A stretch of DNA of 64,000 nucleotides from Desulfosarcina sp. BuS5 (lineage in GTDB: Bacteria; Desulfobacterota; Desulfobacteria; Desulfobacterales; BuS5): positions 601,041-665,040 of the forward strand of contig NZ_CP087952.1 of the NCBI RefSeq assembly GCF_028752835.1. The letters run 5' to 3'. Of the stretch, positions 1-8,515 are shown piece after piece; position 1 is the stretch's first letter, and each line of letters opens with the position of its first letter. The notes under the pieces are model-generated. The model was not told where the DNA came from. It did no database searches and saw only the letters and a list, made by a program, of their open reading frames with translations. A program made the translations under genes and the position numbers.

Positions 1-269
1 GGGACGGCGAGGTTTATCCGGATCAGTTCTGGCGTCATTACAGCTTCGGTAATGTCGGAAACAGGCCTTTTTCCAAAATATGGACCGATCTTTCAGAGCC
101 CCTTATGAAGAGACTGAAAGATAAAAAAAAATATGTCACCGGAAGATGTGCAACCTGCAAATGGCTTGATATCTGTGCCGGTAATTTCAGAGTCCGGGCA
201 GAGGCTGTTACGGGAGATTTATGGGCGCCTGATCCGGCATGTTATCTGACAGATGATGAAATAAAATAA
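1..269 (+). CDS. ahbC: AhbC-like radical SAM protein, C-terminal end only
   Basis: Only the last 88 codons are in the window (frame beginning at base 3, stop TAA 267-269). They carry a SPASM-type iron-sulfur module: CATC at the centre, then CAG and a final PACYLTDDEIK tail. This is the pattern of 12,18-didecarboxysiroheme deacetylase (AhbC), which removes two acetate side chains in the siroheme-dependent heme pathway. The next two genes, hemB and an AhbD-like radical SAM gene, support the assignment. The radical SAM cysteines lie upstream of the window, so the exact family remains an inference from the tail and context. Confidence 0.72.
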   Translation, partial: DGEVYPDQFWRHYSFGNVGNRPFSKIWTDLSEPLMKRLKDKKKYVTGRCATCKWLDICAGNFRVRAEAVTGDLWAPDPACYLTDDEIK

Positions 270-395
270 TTAGCCACCCGCTCGCTATGCTCGCTCGACC
301 CACACAAACAGACACGGACAAAACACTATATTTGCAGGTGGACTAATCCGCATGTCTGTGTGCGTCTGTGGCTAATAAATGTATTTTTAATGTGA
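270..395. repeat. TTAGCCAC inverted-repeat element, copy 1
   Basis: The spacer between ahbC and hemB begins with TTAGCCAC, continues with cacacaaacagacacgga, and ends with the inverse (tccgcatgtctgtgtgcgtc, then GTGGCTAA). The same element, including the flanking TAATAAATG and a TTTTTAATG tail, recurs at 38328-38503. It looks like a non-coding miniature inverted-repeat element. The right end overlaps the region where a GTG start for hemB could be read (368), which is one reason to reject that start. Confidence 0.6.
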
Positions 396-403
396 GGATA
401 AAT

Positions 404-1384
404 ATGCTTTTCCCTGAATACAGACCCCGACGCTTGAGGCAAAATAACGGATTCCGCAGGATGATACGTGAAACACTCCTTTCGGTTAATGATCTGATTA
501 TGCCCCTTTTTGCTATTTCCGGCAAAAATGTCAAAAATTCCATACCGTCCATGCCAGGGCAGTACCAGCTATCCATAGAAAACCTTGTCAAAACGGCAGA
601 ATATGCATATAGCCTTGGAATACCGGCTGTGATGATATTCGGCATACCTGATCAAAAAGATTCCCTTGGAACGGAAGCTTATGCAGATGATGGTATTGTT
701 CAAAAAGCAGTCAAAACACTCAAAAACAGCATTCCCGGGCTTGTCGTGATAACAGATGTATGCTTGTGCCAGTATACGGATCACGGGCATTGCGGCATAG
801 TAAAAGGCGATATTGTTGATAATGATTCCACAATTGACTTGCTTGCCGCAACCGTTTTGTCCCATGTACAGGCCGGCGCGGATATGGTAGCGCCATCGGA
901 TATGATGGACGGTCGTATTGCTGAAATAAGAGAGCGGCTGGATGAGAACGAATTCAGCAATATACCCATAATGTCATATTCCGCCAAATATTGTTCCGCT
1001 TATTACGGGCCGTTTCGGGAGGCAGCAGATTCAGCGCCGAAATTCGGTGATAGAAGAACCTATCAAATGGACCCGTGCAATGGCCTTGAGGCACTTCGTG
1101 AGGTAGAACTGGATATTAGCGAAGGCGCAGACATCATAATGATAAAACCGGCTCTTCCTTATCTTGATATTATCCGCCGTACAAGAGACTCCATTGATCT
1201 TCCAGTGGCGGCATATAATGTAAGCGGCGAGTATGCCATGATAAAAGCGGCCGATCAAAAAGGCTGGATTGACGGCCCAAAAGTAATGATGGAAACTTTA
1301 ATTTCAATTAAACGCGCAGGAGCTGATATGATATTAACATATTTTGCCATCGAGGCTGCGGAAGCATTAAAAAATGCAGCATAA
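404..1384 (+). CDS. hemB: Delta-aminolevulinic acid dehydratase (porphobilinogen synthase)
   Basis: HemB condenses two 5-aminolevulinate molecules to porphobilinogen, the first common step to siroheme, heme and cobalamin; it is cytosolic. The 326-residue product has the family's usual length. The Schiff-base lysines are visible as K195 (in YSAKYCSAYYG) and K248 (in MIKPALPYLD). The metal site is the three-cysteine zinc type (C120, C122, C130 in DVCLCQYTDHGHCG). I place the start at ATG 404 because a GAGG lies 6 bases upstream. An in-frame GTG at 368 would add 12 residues read from a repeat element. The end overlaps the next gene by 11 bases, so the two are probably translationally coupled. 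Confidence 0.96.
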   Translation: MLFPEYRPRRLRQNNGFRRMIRETLLSVNDLIMPLFAISGKNVKNSIPSMPGQYQLSIENLVKTAEYAYSLGIPAVMIFGIPDQKDSLGTEAYADDGIVQKAVKTLKNSIPGLVVITDVCLCQYTDHGHCGIVKGDIVDNDSTIDLLAATVLSHVQAGADMVAPSDMMDGRIAEIRERLDENEFSNIPIMSYSAKYCSAYYGPFREAADSAPKFGDRRTYQMDPCNGLEALREVELDISEGADIIMIKPALPYLDIIRRTRDSIDLPVAAYNVSGEYAMIKAADQKGWIDGPKVMMETLISIKRAGADMILTYFAIEAAEALKNAA

Positions 1385-2459
1385 GCATAAAACCGGTCAT
1401 CCCGAAAATCAAAGCGGCGCAAATCTTCGTCTTGTTGCGTGGGAGATTACACGTAATTGCAACCTTTCATGCATACACTGCCGCGCATCCGCCACCCAGG
1501 GCCCTTATAGCGGCGAACTTGATACTGAAACAGCGCTTCGTCTTATAGATCAGATAGCCGATGTGGGCAGCCCGATAGTAATACTTACAGGCGGCGAACC
1601 ATTGTTAAGGTCTGACATTTTTGAAATAGCATCGTATGGTACCAAAAAAGGACTCCGTATGGTGATGGCCCCCAACGGTACCTTGATAACCGGGGCTTTT
1701 GCAAAAAAAATGATCGAATCGGGCATTAAAAGAATCAGCATCAGCCTGGATGGAGCCGATAAAAAGAGCCATGACAGTTTCAGGGGAGTCGAAGGAGCTT
1801 TTGCAGGTGCTCTTAACGGTATAAAATTTGCCAAAGAGGTTGGCCTGGAATTTCAGATAAATACAACTATAACACAGAAAAATCTTGCTCAAATTCCTGC
1901 TATCCAGGATCTGGCAGTGGAATTAGGCGCGGTGGCTCATCATATCTTTCTCCTGGTTCCAACCGGGCGCGGTAAATATATTGCCGACCAGGAGATATCA
2001 TCTGAAGAATATGAACGTACCCTGCACTGGTTTTATGATCAAAAAAAGAAAACTTCCCTGCAACTCAAAGCCACCTGCGCACCCCACTATTATCGTATTT
2101 TACGACAAAGAGCCAAAGAAGAAGGCAGGAAAATAACCTTTAAAACAGACGGGCTCGATGCAGTAACCAGGGGATGCCTGGGCGGCACAGGTTTTTGCTT
2201 TATTTCCCATACCGGCATTGTACAGCCCTGTGGATTCCTCGATCTTGATTGCGGGGATGTAACCAGAACATCATTTGCTTCTATCTGGAACAGCTCCCCG
2301 ATTTTTTTATCCTTGCGTGATTTTGACAATCTCAAAGGTAAATGCGGGAAGTGCGAATATAAAAAAGTCTGTGGCGGATGCCGGGCCAGGGCTTATGAAG
2401 CTACCGGTGATTTTCTGGCTGAAGAACCTCTCTGCAACTATATTCCGGCTGCCTGCTGA
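1374..2459 (+). CDS. ahbD: AhbD-like radical SAM heme synthase
   Basis: The product (361 residues) is a radical SAM/SPASM protein. The cluster motif is C29-x3-C33-x2-C36 (CNLSCIHC), followed by the GGEP motif, and the C-terminus has a cysteine-rich SPASM region (CGKCEYKKVCGGC). In the siroheme pathway AhbD decarboxylates two propionates of Fe-coproporphyrin III to the vinyl groups of heme. Placement directly behind ahbC and hemB, overlapping hemB by 11 bases, supports this role over other SPASM enzymes such as peptide maturases. No small precursor peptide is seen nearby. Confidence 0.85.
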   Translation: MQHKHKTGHPENQSGANLRLVAWEITRNCNLSCIHCRASATQGPYSGELDTETALRLIDQIADVGSPIVILTGGEPLLRSDIFEIASYGTKKGLRMVMAPNGTLITGAFAKKMIESGIKRISISLDGADKKSHDSFRGVEGAFAGALNGIKFAKEVGLEFQINTTITQKNLAQIPAIQDLAVELGAVAHHIFLLVPTGRGKYIADQEISSEEYERTLHWFYDQKKKTSLQLKATCAPHYYRILRQRAKEEGRKITFKTDGLDAVTRGCLGGTGFCFISHTGIVQPCGFLDLDCGDVTRTSFASIWNSSPIFLSLRDFDNLKGKCGKCEYKKVCGGCRARAYEATGDFLAEEPLCNYIPAAC

Positions 2460-2536
2460 TAAAAATCTTATTTTTACAATGTATTCGGTCAGTTCCTCTT
2501 TTTTCCCACGAGGCAATTTGAAGGGCTGCGAAAATA

Positions 2537-3904
2537 ATGAAAGCTAAAATATCAGGTAAAAGAATATCTGTTCTGATTGTCGATGATGAAGATATTGCAC
2601 TGAAAGCATTTACGCGCATATTACGTTCAGAAGGGTATGAGGTTGTAGGTACCGTCAAGGGAGAAAAAGCTATTGGACTTATTCATACAAGACGGTTTGA
2701 TATAGTCTTAACCGATCTGTTGATTGATATTATCAGTGGCTTGGACGTTCTCTCGGCAGCAAAGGAGCGCTGTCCTGAAACAGAGGTCATTATTCTTACC
2801 GGCCATGGTTCTGTGGACTCTGCGATTGAAGCGACAAAGATGGGTGCGTTCCATTATCTTCAAAAGCCTGTCAGGCCTGACGAGCTTCGTAATATTGTCA
2901 AACGTGCGGTAGAAAAAATTCAACTGACAGAAAAAATTCAAGACCTTGAGGTCGGAGATGTTAATGATTTCCCTTCTATCCTTGGAACCAGTCCAAAAAT
3001 TACTGATATCAAAAGGCTGATTTGGAGAATTAAGGATTCTGACTCAAATATCTTAATCACCGGAGAGTCCGGAACCGGCAAGGAGCTGGTGGCGCGGGCG
3101 ATTCATGAATCGAGTCCCAAAAGCCAGGGAAAATTCCTGGCCTTTAACTGTGCATCTTTTACAGATGATCTCCTGTCTAATGAACTTTTTGGCCATGAAA
3201 AAGAGGCTTTTACCGGCGCAAATAAAAGCCGGCCGGGCTTATTTGAAAGTGCAGATGAAGGGACAGTTTTTTTGGATGAAGTGGGCGACATGTCGAGCAG
3301 CATGCAGGTTAAACTTTTGAGGGTAATACAGGAAAGAGAGGTTATAAGGGTTGGCGGTATAAAACCCATACCAATTAATATCAGAATAATTGCGGCAACC
3401 AATAAGGATTTAAAAAAATTATGTTCAAAGGGGTATTTTCGCCAGGATCTATATTTTCGTTTGAATGTTATCTCCATACTTATGCCGAATCTTAGCGAAC
3501 GTAGAAAAGATATACCTCTTTTAGCCTCACATTTTTTAAGACTTTATTCCGCCAGAACCGGAAAGGATATACCCGGGTTTTCAGATGAAGCGCTCGGGTT
3601 ATTAACCAGCTATGAGTACCCGGGCAATATTCGTGAACTTGAAAATATTGTGGAACATGCCGTATCAATGGCCAATGACCGGATAATTAATATTGAGAAT
3701 TTGCCGAGGGATCTGGCGGATTACGATTTTTTTACATTTCATGGCCAGGATGAAGTGCTTAAAACTCTTGCGGAACTGGAAAAGGAATATATCCGATGGG
3801 TGCTTGATCGCGTTGATAATAAAAAGAGCGAAGCGGCAAAAATACTTGGGATAAATCGTGTTTCGCTTTACCGAAAGCTAAAACGGTTTGAGTTTGATGA
3901 TTAA
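2537..3904 (+). CDS. Sigma-54-dependent response regulator (NtrC family) with altered GAFTGA loop
   Basis: The 455-residue protein has an N-terminal receiver (phosphate acceptor D60 in VLTDL, K-P pair in YLQKP), an AAA+ sigma-54 activation domain (Walker A GESGTGKE at about 176-183, Walker B FLDEVGDM), and a C-terminal Fis-type helix-turn-helix (KKSEAAKILGINRVSLYRKL). The sigma-54 contact loop, normally GAFTGA, reads EAFTGA (223-228). The DNA codon there is GAG, preceded by the usual GHEK. The gene sits 246 bases upstream of a row of genes preceded by dyad sites and a -24/-12 promoter, so it is likely their activator. The histidine kinase at 11558 or another kinase may phosphorylate it. Confidence 0.93.
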   Translation: MKAKISGKRISVLIVDDEDIALKAFTRILRSEGYEVVGTVKGEKAIGLIHTRRFDIVLTDLLIDIISGLDVLSAAKERCPETEVIILTGHGSVDSAIEATKMGAFHYLQKPVRPDELRNIVKRAVEKIQLTEKIQDLEVGDVNDFPSILGTSPKITDIKRLIWRIKDSDSNILITGESGTGKELVARAIHESSPKSQGKFLAFNCASFTDDLLSNELFGHEKEAFTGANKSRPGLFESADEGTVFLDEVGDMSSSMQVKLLRVIQEREVIRVGGIKPIPINIRIIAATNKDLKKLCSKGYFRQDLYFRLNVISILMPNLSERRKDIPLLASHFLRLYSARTGKDIPGFSDEALGLLTSYEYPGNIRELENIVEHAVSMANDRIINIENLPRDLADYDFFTFHGQDEVLKTLAELEKEYIRWVLDRVDNKKSEAAKILGINRVSLYRKLKRFEFDD

Positions 3905-3910
3905 CGAGTA

Positions 3911-4015
3911 GTTGCAAAATGTAACGGAATGTGTTGCAAAGTGTATCCTTTCTATTTAAAAATACATATCGTATAGTTATCTATTCTACAGCAAATTTTT
4001 GTTGCGTTATGCAAC
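3911..4015 (+). promoter_or_regulatory. Three 15-bp dyads, probable activator-binding sites
   Basis: Three related 15-mers follow the form GTTGC-N5-GYAAC: GTTGCAAAATGTAAC (3911-3925), GTTGCAAAGTGTATC (3933-3947, right arm imperfect) and GTTGCGTTATGCAAC (4001-4015, perfect arms). They lie 68 to 160 bases upstream of the -24/-12 promoter at 4083, the usual range for an enhancer of a sigma-54 activator. They immediately follow the gene for such an activator, whose Fis-type HTH would bind this kind of dyad. Binding by that protein is inference. Confidence 0.62.
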
Positions 4016-4082
4016 AAGACTGTCTTGCCATTTATTTTTCTAACCCCCTTAATTTAAAGCATATTTATTAGTTTATTCTTCC

Positions 4083-4096
4083 GGCATTCAATTTGC
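4083..4096 (+). promoter_or_regulatory. Sigma-54 (-24/-12) promoter
   Basis: The bases GGCATTCAATTTGC have the -24 GG and -12 GC exactly 12 bases apart, with the consensus-like GGCA and TTTGC blocks. A start site would fall near 4107, about 50 bases before the Usp-like gene. Upstream dyads at 3911-4015 support the assignment. Confidence 0.62.
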
Positions 4097-4159
4097 ATCT
4101 TTAATTCAAAAAGAATGGTGGGTGGATAATATTTTTATCTTACAGTACTTTTGAACAAA

Positions 4160-4606
4160 ATGATATCAGATAAGTGGATTCTTCTTGTTTTAGAGGATGG
4201 CGCATTTCACTCGGAAAGCGTTTATTATGCAATTAATCTGGCGAAAAGGATTGATTGCTCAATCTCAGTATTGATGCTGGCAGCGAATGCTGAGTGTGAC
4301 CCTGAAGGCCTCAACAGAGAACAGGGAATTGTAAAAAAAATTCTCAACGCAATAAGAGCTGAAAAAGTTAATGTTCAGGCTAAAATCAGATATGGTGACA
4401 AGGCCTCTGAATTTTTGAAGCATCTTGCAGATAATCCCTCCTTTGCAGTAACAGTATGGGGCGGCGGAGAGGAATTTGCTGCCGAACGTAATATAAAAAA
4501 GGGGAAAAACTGGTTCGCAAAAATCAAGGTAAATATCCGATGCCCTGTTGTCAGACCAACGGCCAAGGATAAATCTAAAACAAAACATAAACAAAAGGAG
4601 CTCTAA
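4160..4606 (+). CDS. Universal stress protein-like small protein
   Basis: The protein (about 148 residues) begins with a beta strand and helix typical of UspA proteins (WILLVLEDGAFHSESVYYA) and ends with RCPVVRP, like the CPV-x-VV strand of that family. The usual G-x2-G-x9-G(S/T) nucleotide loop is not evident, so ATP binding is doubtful. I prefer ATG 4160; an in-frame TTG at 4151 is possible, and neither has a strong ribosome site. It is the first gene behind the sigma-54 promoter. Its stop is four bases before the next start, and the AAGGAG for the next gene lies inside its end. Confidence 0.6.
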   Translation: MISDKWILLVLEDGAFHSESVYYAINLAKRIDCSISVLMLAANAECDPEGLNREQGIVKKILNAIRAEKVNVQAKIRYGDKASEFLKHLADNPSFAVTVWGGGEEFAAERNIKKGKNWFAKIKVNIRCPVVRPTAKDKSKTKHKQKEL

Positions 4607-4610
4607 AGAA

Positions 4611-6131
4611 ATGCAAATAATTTGTATATCTAGAGGAAGCTACGGATACAGCAACGAGGTGGTTGAAAAGCTTTCCGGGAAGACAGGATATACTGCTGTT
4701 AGCCGGGAAACAATAACCGATAAAGCCACGGAATTCGGTATTCCGGTTGGCAAACTTGAAATGATGATTCTGAAAAATCGTCCGCTGACCGATGAGATGT
4801 CAAATGTTGTAGATATGTCCAAGGCATTTGCAACTGCGTATCTCTGTGAAAAAGCTTTAAACGAGAATATTATCTATCATGGCAGAACCGGGCATCTTAT
4901 TTTACCCGGACTTTTAAATGTTCTGCGTATTCGCGCTATTGCAGAGCCGGAGTACAGGATAAATCAGGTGATGCAGCGATTGCGTCTTGAGCGTGAAAAG
5001 GCTAAAAAATATATTGAACAAGTTGATGCGGACATAAGGAAATGGACTCAAACCTTGTACAACGCTGCGTGGGATGATTCCTCACGATACGATATTACGA
5101 TAAATGCCACCCATTTATCAGCGGAAAGCGCTGCCTGCGCGCTTGTTAATTTAGCGCAAATGCCTGAATTTCAGGCAACCCCGGCTTCACAACAGACGCT
5201 TCAGGATTTGCTGATTGCTTCGAAATGTAGACTCGCTATTGGATCCGATGACCGGACTCGGGATATAAATGTGGGGATTCATGCCGACAAAGGCAATGTA
5301 TCAGTAACATATATGCCCAGACAGTCCAAAGAGGCAAAGGCAATTCCTGATGTGCTTAAACCCATGAAAGGCATAAGATCCTTTGTCTGTACAGTTGCCA
5401 CTACAAATATACTCTGCTTGGGAGAAAAATTTGATCCCAATGACGCTTACTTCACAAATCTTATAGAAATTTCCAGTAAATGGAACGCTGCAATAGAACT
5501 TGTCAGAATTGCAGGCGATGATGAAGAGTCTGCGGATGAGTCCTCCGCATCGCCGCAAGTCAGTATTATCGGCACCGGCAGCGAATCCGGCGGGATTTTA
5601 GCAGATTCAGACGAACAGGATTTTCAGCGGGATGAAAGATTCGGGATTTACGAGACAGTTGACAAGCTGATTCAGTCGGGACATGCCGGTGGTTCACGGA
5701 CTATTTACGGAGGGATTGACGGTTTGTTGAAAGGGCTTCCCCAAACAGAAAATTACAGCCTTGTTGCAGTTGGAGATATATTTTCATCCAAAGGCGCTGC
5801 CAAGCAGCGTCTAAAACGTGATCTGTTGAGCAAGCTTAAAGATAAATTTCGGGTTCCGGTTATAGGGACTGAGGATCTTAAGGCCAAGTATCTGTTCGGT
5901 CCCAGGCAGTGTTTAAACATGATGGTACTGGGAGCGCTGTCTGCATTGCTTTATATAGTTATGTTCAGCTTCCAGGAACCGATGCTTACTTTTGCGTCCA
6001 AAGGGCATTTCGGAGGGGGATTTTCCGTAAAACTGGCTGCCGCCCTTGGGGTTACAGTTGCTATTCCTTTTGTGGCATATATTATTGGCGGTTTTTACAG
6101 TAATCTGCTCAAACTCTTAAAAATCGAATAG
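4611..6131 (+). CDS. Cytidylate kinase-like protein with BON-like region and C-terminal membrane segments
   Basis: About 506 residues, starting at ATG 4611 behind AAGGAG (4595-4600). The N-terminal ~190 residues match the cytidylate-kinase-like family (Pfam PF13189): MQIICISRGSYG, a conserved SRETI segment and a YHGRTGHL core. The P-loop is atypical (SRGSYGYSNEV). The middle (~220-290) resembles a BON domain (RDINVGIHADKGNVSVTY), followed by an acidic linker and a region of unknown fold. The last ~70 residues contain two hydrophobic segments, so the kinase-like domain is probably tethered to the inner membrane. It is followed by a TSUP permease. Substrate and activity are unknown. Confidence 0.68.
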   Translation: MQIICISRGSYGYSNEVVEKLSGKTGYTAVSRETITDKATEFGIPVGKLEMMILKNRPLTDEMSNVVDMSKAFATAYLCEKALNENIIYHGRTGHLILPGLLNVLRIRAIAEPEYRINQVMQRLRLEREKAKKYIEQVDADIRKWTQTLYNAAWDDSSRYDITINATHLSAESAACALVNLAQMPEFQATPASQQTLQDLLIASKCRLAIGSDDRTRDINVGIHADKGNVSVTYMPRQSKEAKAIPDVLKPMKGIRSFVCTVATTNILCLGEKFDPNDAYFTNLIEISSKWNAAIELVRIAGDDEESADESSASPQVSIIGTGSESGGILADSDEQDFQRDERFGIYETVDKLIQSGHAGGSRTIYGGIDGLLKGLPQTENYSLVAVGDIFSSKGAAKQRLKRDLLSKLKDKFRVPVIGTEDLKAKYLFGPRQCLNMMVLGALSALLYIVMFSFQEPMLTFASKGHFGGGFSVKLAAALGVTVAIPFVAYIIGGFYSNLLKLLKIE

Positions 6132-6227
6132 CAATATTTATAGATTATTTCAGATCAGTCAAAAAAATAAAATTTTCAAGAAATGTAACAGACGTCTAAA
6201 ATTAAAAATAAAAAAACGAGGTGATAA

Positions 6228-7316
6228 ATGCCAGGAATTTTAGGAGAACTTTATGTTCATATGACGTGGTCGATTGCTTTACAAATTGTTCTATTAGGCT
6301 TCATCGGCGGGATATTAAGCGGTTTTATCGGATCAGGCGGAGCGTTTTTTATGACCCCCGGTATGATGAACCTGGGTATAATGGGTCCGGTTGCGGTTGC
6401 AAGCAATATTACCCATAAGTTCGGCAAAGCCATGGTCGGTTCGAAAAAGCATGGTGAAATGGGAAATGTAGATAAAAAGCTTTCTCTGTTTATGCTTTTT
6501 ACAGCTTTTGTGGGTATCAGGCTTGCCGTTATAGTGATGAAGAGTTTATTTAATGTCGAAGGGCATGGCGCTGGAAGCAGCGCTGCCGCAGATCTTTATA
6601 TCAGTATAATTTTTGCGGTTATACTTTTGTTTGTGGCGCTATCCATGCTGGGGGATATTGTTAAATCAAAGTCAAAAGATGAGGCCGGGCCTTCGACAAA
6701 AATAACTGACTTTTTAGGAAAATTAAGACTTCATCCCCTGATTTATTTTCCTGTTGCCGATGTTACGGTTTCCTTGTGGGTTATTCTAGTCTGCGGTCTT
6801 GCCACCGGTTATCTGGCCGGGACAATTGGTGTCGGTGGTTTCATAGGCGTACCGGCTATGATTTACGTTTTTGGCGTACCGGCTGCAGTGGCAACCGGCA
6901 GCGAACTTTACCTGGCAATGTATATGGGCGCTTGGGGAGCCTTGAATTATGCTTTTGAAGGTATGGTTGATATCAGATGCACACTGCTTTTATATGGCGG
7001 ATCACTTTTGGGAATTTATATCGGCGCGTACGGTACAAAGGTGGTAAAGGAGGTGATAATCCGGCTTGTAACATCAGTTATCATTCTGTTATGCGTTATA
7101 AGCAGGATTGTTGCTATTCCGGTTTATCTTCAAAAACTTGGTTATATCGGAATGGATCCTTCCTATAACATCTATTTTAATATGATCAGCAAGGGCCTGT
7201 TGTTTGTCAGTGGATCAACGGGAGCGCTTTTAATCATTGTGTTTGTTTTTAAAGCTTATTTCCAGAGGCGCAAACTGGAGGCCAGCCTGGCCATGGAAGT
7301 TCCGGCAAGTGCTTGA
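6228..7316 (+). CDS. TSUP (TauE/SafE) family anion permease
   Basis: The 362-residue integral membrane protein has the duplicated TSUP signature: GFIGSGGAFFMTPGMM near the N-terminus and GTIGVGGFIGVPAMI in the second half. It has roughly eight hydrophobic segments. Family members move sulfite, sulfonates, sulfoacetate or similar small anions across the inner membrane; the substrate cannot be read from the sequence. The start is ATG 6228 behind GAGGTG. It lies 96 bases behind the kinase-like membrane gene and 155 bases before the next gene, the gap being filled mostly by a miniature repeat element. Confidence 0.88.
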   Translation: MPGILGELYVHMTWSIALQIVLLGFIGGILSGFIGSGGAFFMTPGMMNLGIMGPVAVASNITHKFGKAMVGSKKHGEMGNVDKKLSLFMLFTAFVGIRLAVIVMKSLFNVEGHGAGSSAAADLYISIIFAVILLFVALSMLGDIVKSKSKDEAGPSTKITDFLGKLRLHPLIYFPVADVTVSLWVILVCGLATGYLAGTIGVGGFIGVPAMIYVFGVPAAVATGSELYLAMYMGAWGALNYAFEGMVDIRCTLLLYGGSLLGIYIGAYGTKVVKEVIIRLVTSVIILLCVISRIVAIPVYLQKLGYIGMDPSYNIYFNMISKGLLFVSGSTGALLIIVFVFKAYFQRRKLEASLAMEVPASA

Positions 7317-7331
7317 ACGACTTGCAACATC

Positions 7332-7442
7332 GTAACCGTTCACGGTTGATTAAAATATAAAAACAAAAGAGATATTTGCTCTTGTTACAAAACAGGTTAC
7401 AAGGCAGAGCCTTGGAACCGGATGTAAACTGTGAACGGTTAC
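7332..7442. repeat. Miniature element with 12-bp GTAACCGTTCAC ends, copy 1
   Basis: The element opens with GTAACCGTTCAC (7332-7343) and closes with its exact reverse complement GTGAACGGTTAC (7431-7442), 111 bases in all, with no open frame. Related copies with the same ends are at 14530-14759 and 44745-44905. This copy sits between the permease and the gene at 7472, inside what otherwise looks like one transcription unit. Confidence 0.7.
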
Positions 7443-7471
7443 AGAATATCTTTGCTTAAGGGGAAATGGCA

Positions 7472-8485
7472 ATGAGTATTTTAGAAAAATTGAAAATCAT
7501 TAAGCATAAAAATTCGGGTATCATAGATTTTTGCATAGAAACGATCCGCTTCAGAAAGCTTCTTGAGAATGCGAGTGCTCTGCTGGATTTTTTTGAGGAC
7601 GGGCATGGGAAGATTCTTGGAGAATATATCCTCGATCGTCACTATGTAACATCGCTGATTGAGAATGTATTGGAAAGGTTGGGGATGATGATTTATGATG
7701 CCTGTGTGCTTGCCCCGGAAAGTGGTGAAAAATTATACACGCAATACGATAAACACAAGCTCAAGGCCTGGAAGTTGCTTCGCGTGGATGGATATTCTGA
7801 AAAAAAAGATTTTAAAAACAATGAGGATTCCGGCTCGTTAACTTCAATGGATCCTGAGTATAAGTTGCTTGCAGAAGTGCTCAAGTGGCTGAACGGCGAG
7901 TCATCTGATCCCGGTTCAACCGTAATGGATTTCATGATACAAACTTATGTTTGTGTTTTAAAATGTCCTGAAGCAAGGGATATTTTGAAAAGAGAGTCTA
8001 TTTTTGAAGGTGCTTTATCAAAAGAGCCGGGCGGTAATATTTATTTGGTTGAGCTATGGAAAGATGCGGTTGCTCCGTCAAATTTGCGTTCCCCTCGTTC
8101 ACTTGATGATATTAACTGTATTCCGCTTAAATATTTCCTTATGGATGTACATCATGGCGATTCATTACCAGATTTCGAAAATGGAAAAAAAAACGTAACC
8201 TGGATTGCCGCAGCAAGCGAATATCGGCTAAGTCTGAATACTTTAAAGTCAGATTTTCGATTTCGACTGGAAGCAACAGCAAGCGATTATGAAAAATCAA
8301 ATTTTATCTTTATTTTTGCAGATCAGTCTATAAATATAGGAAATATTCTTCCATCAGGATTTCATACGGAAAATACAAATTACGGCCAATTTGCCTGGAG
8401 CCTTGATGCCGCATCTGAAACAATTGAAGACAACCTTATTTTAATAGGCCGCAATCTATTTCATAAAAATGTAAGCCAGGTTTAA
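7472..8485 (+). CDS. Protein of unknown function in the sigma-54 cluster
   Basis: I do not recognise this soluble protein of about 337 residues. It is largely helical in its N-terminal half (FCIETIRFRKLLENASALLD), has a charged middle and no membrane segment or signal peptide. An ATG at 7466 is only two bases from AAGGGG, whereas ATG 7472 is at a normal 8-base spacing, so I choose 7472. It lies 30 bases before a stand-alone receiver gene and 444 bases before the PEP-synthase-like gene, so a regulatory or adaptor role in that group is plausible but unproven. Confidence 0.6.
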   Translation: MSILEKLKIIKHKNSGIIDFCIETIRFRKLLENASALLDFFEDGHGKILGEYILDRHYVTSLIENVLERLGMMIYDACVLAPESGEKLYTQYDKHKLKAWKLLRVDGYSEKKDFKNNEDSGSLTSMDPEYKLLAEVLKWLNGESSDPGSTVMDFMIQTYVCVLKCPEARDILKRESIFEGALSKEPGGNIYLVELWKDAVAPSNLRSPRSLDDINCIPLKYFLMDVHHGDSLPDFENGKKNVTWIAAASEYRLSLNTLKSDFRFRLEATASDYEKSNFIFIFADQSINIGNILPSGFHTENTNYGQFAWSLDAASETIEDNLILIGRNLFHKNVSQV

Positions 8486-8515
8486 TTATCATTTATCAGC
8501 AAAGGGGGGACATAT

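Noticed and set aside
368-403. GTG start at 368 for hemB
   Set aside because: It would add 12 residues encoded by the right end of a repeat element, and ATG 404 has a proper GAGG upstream.
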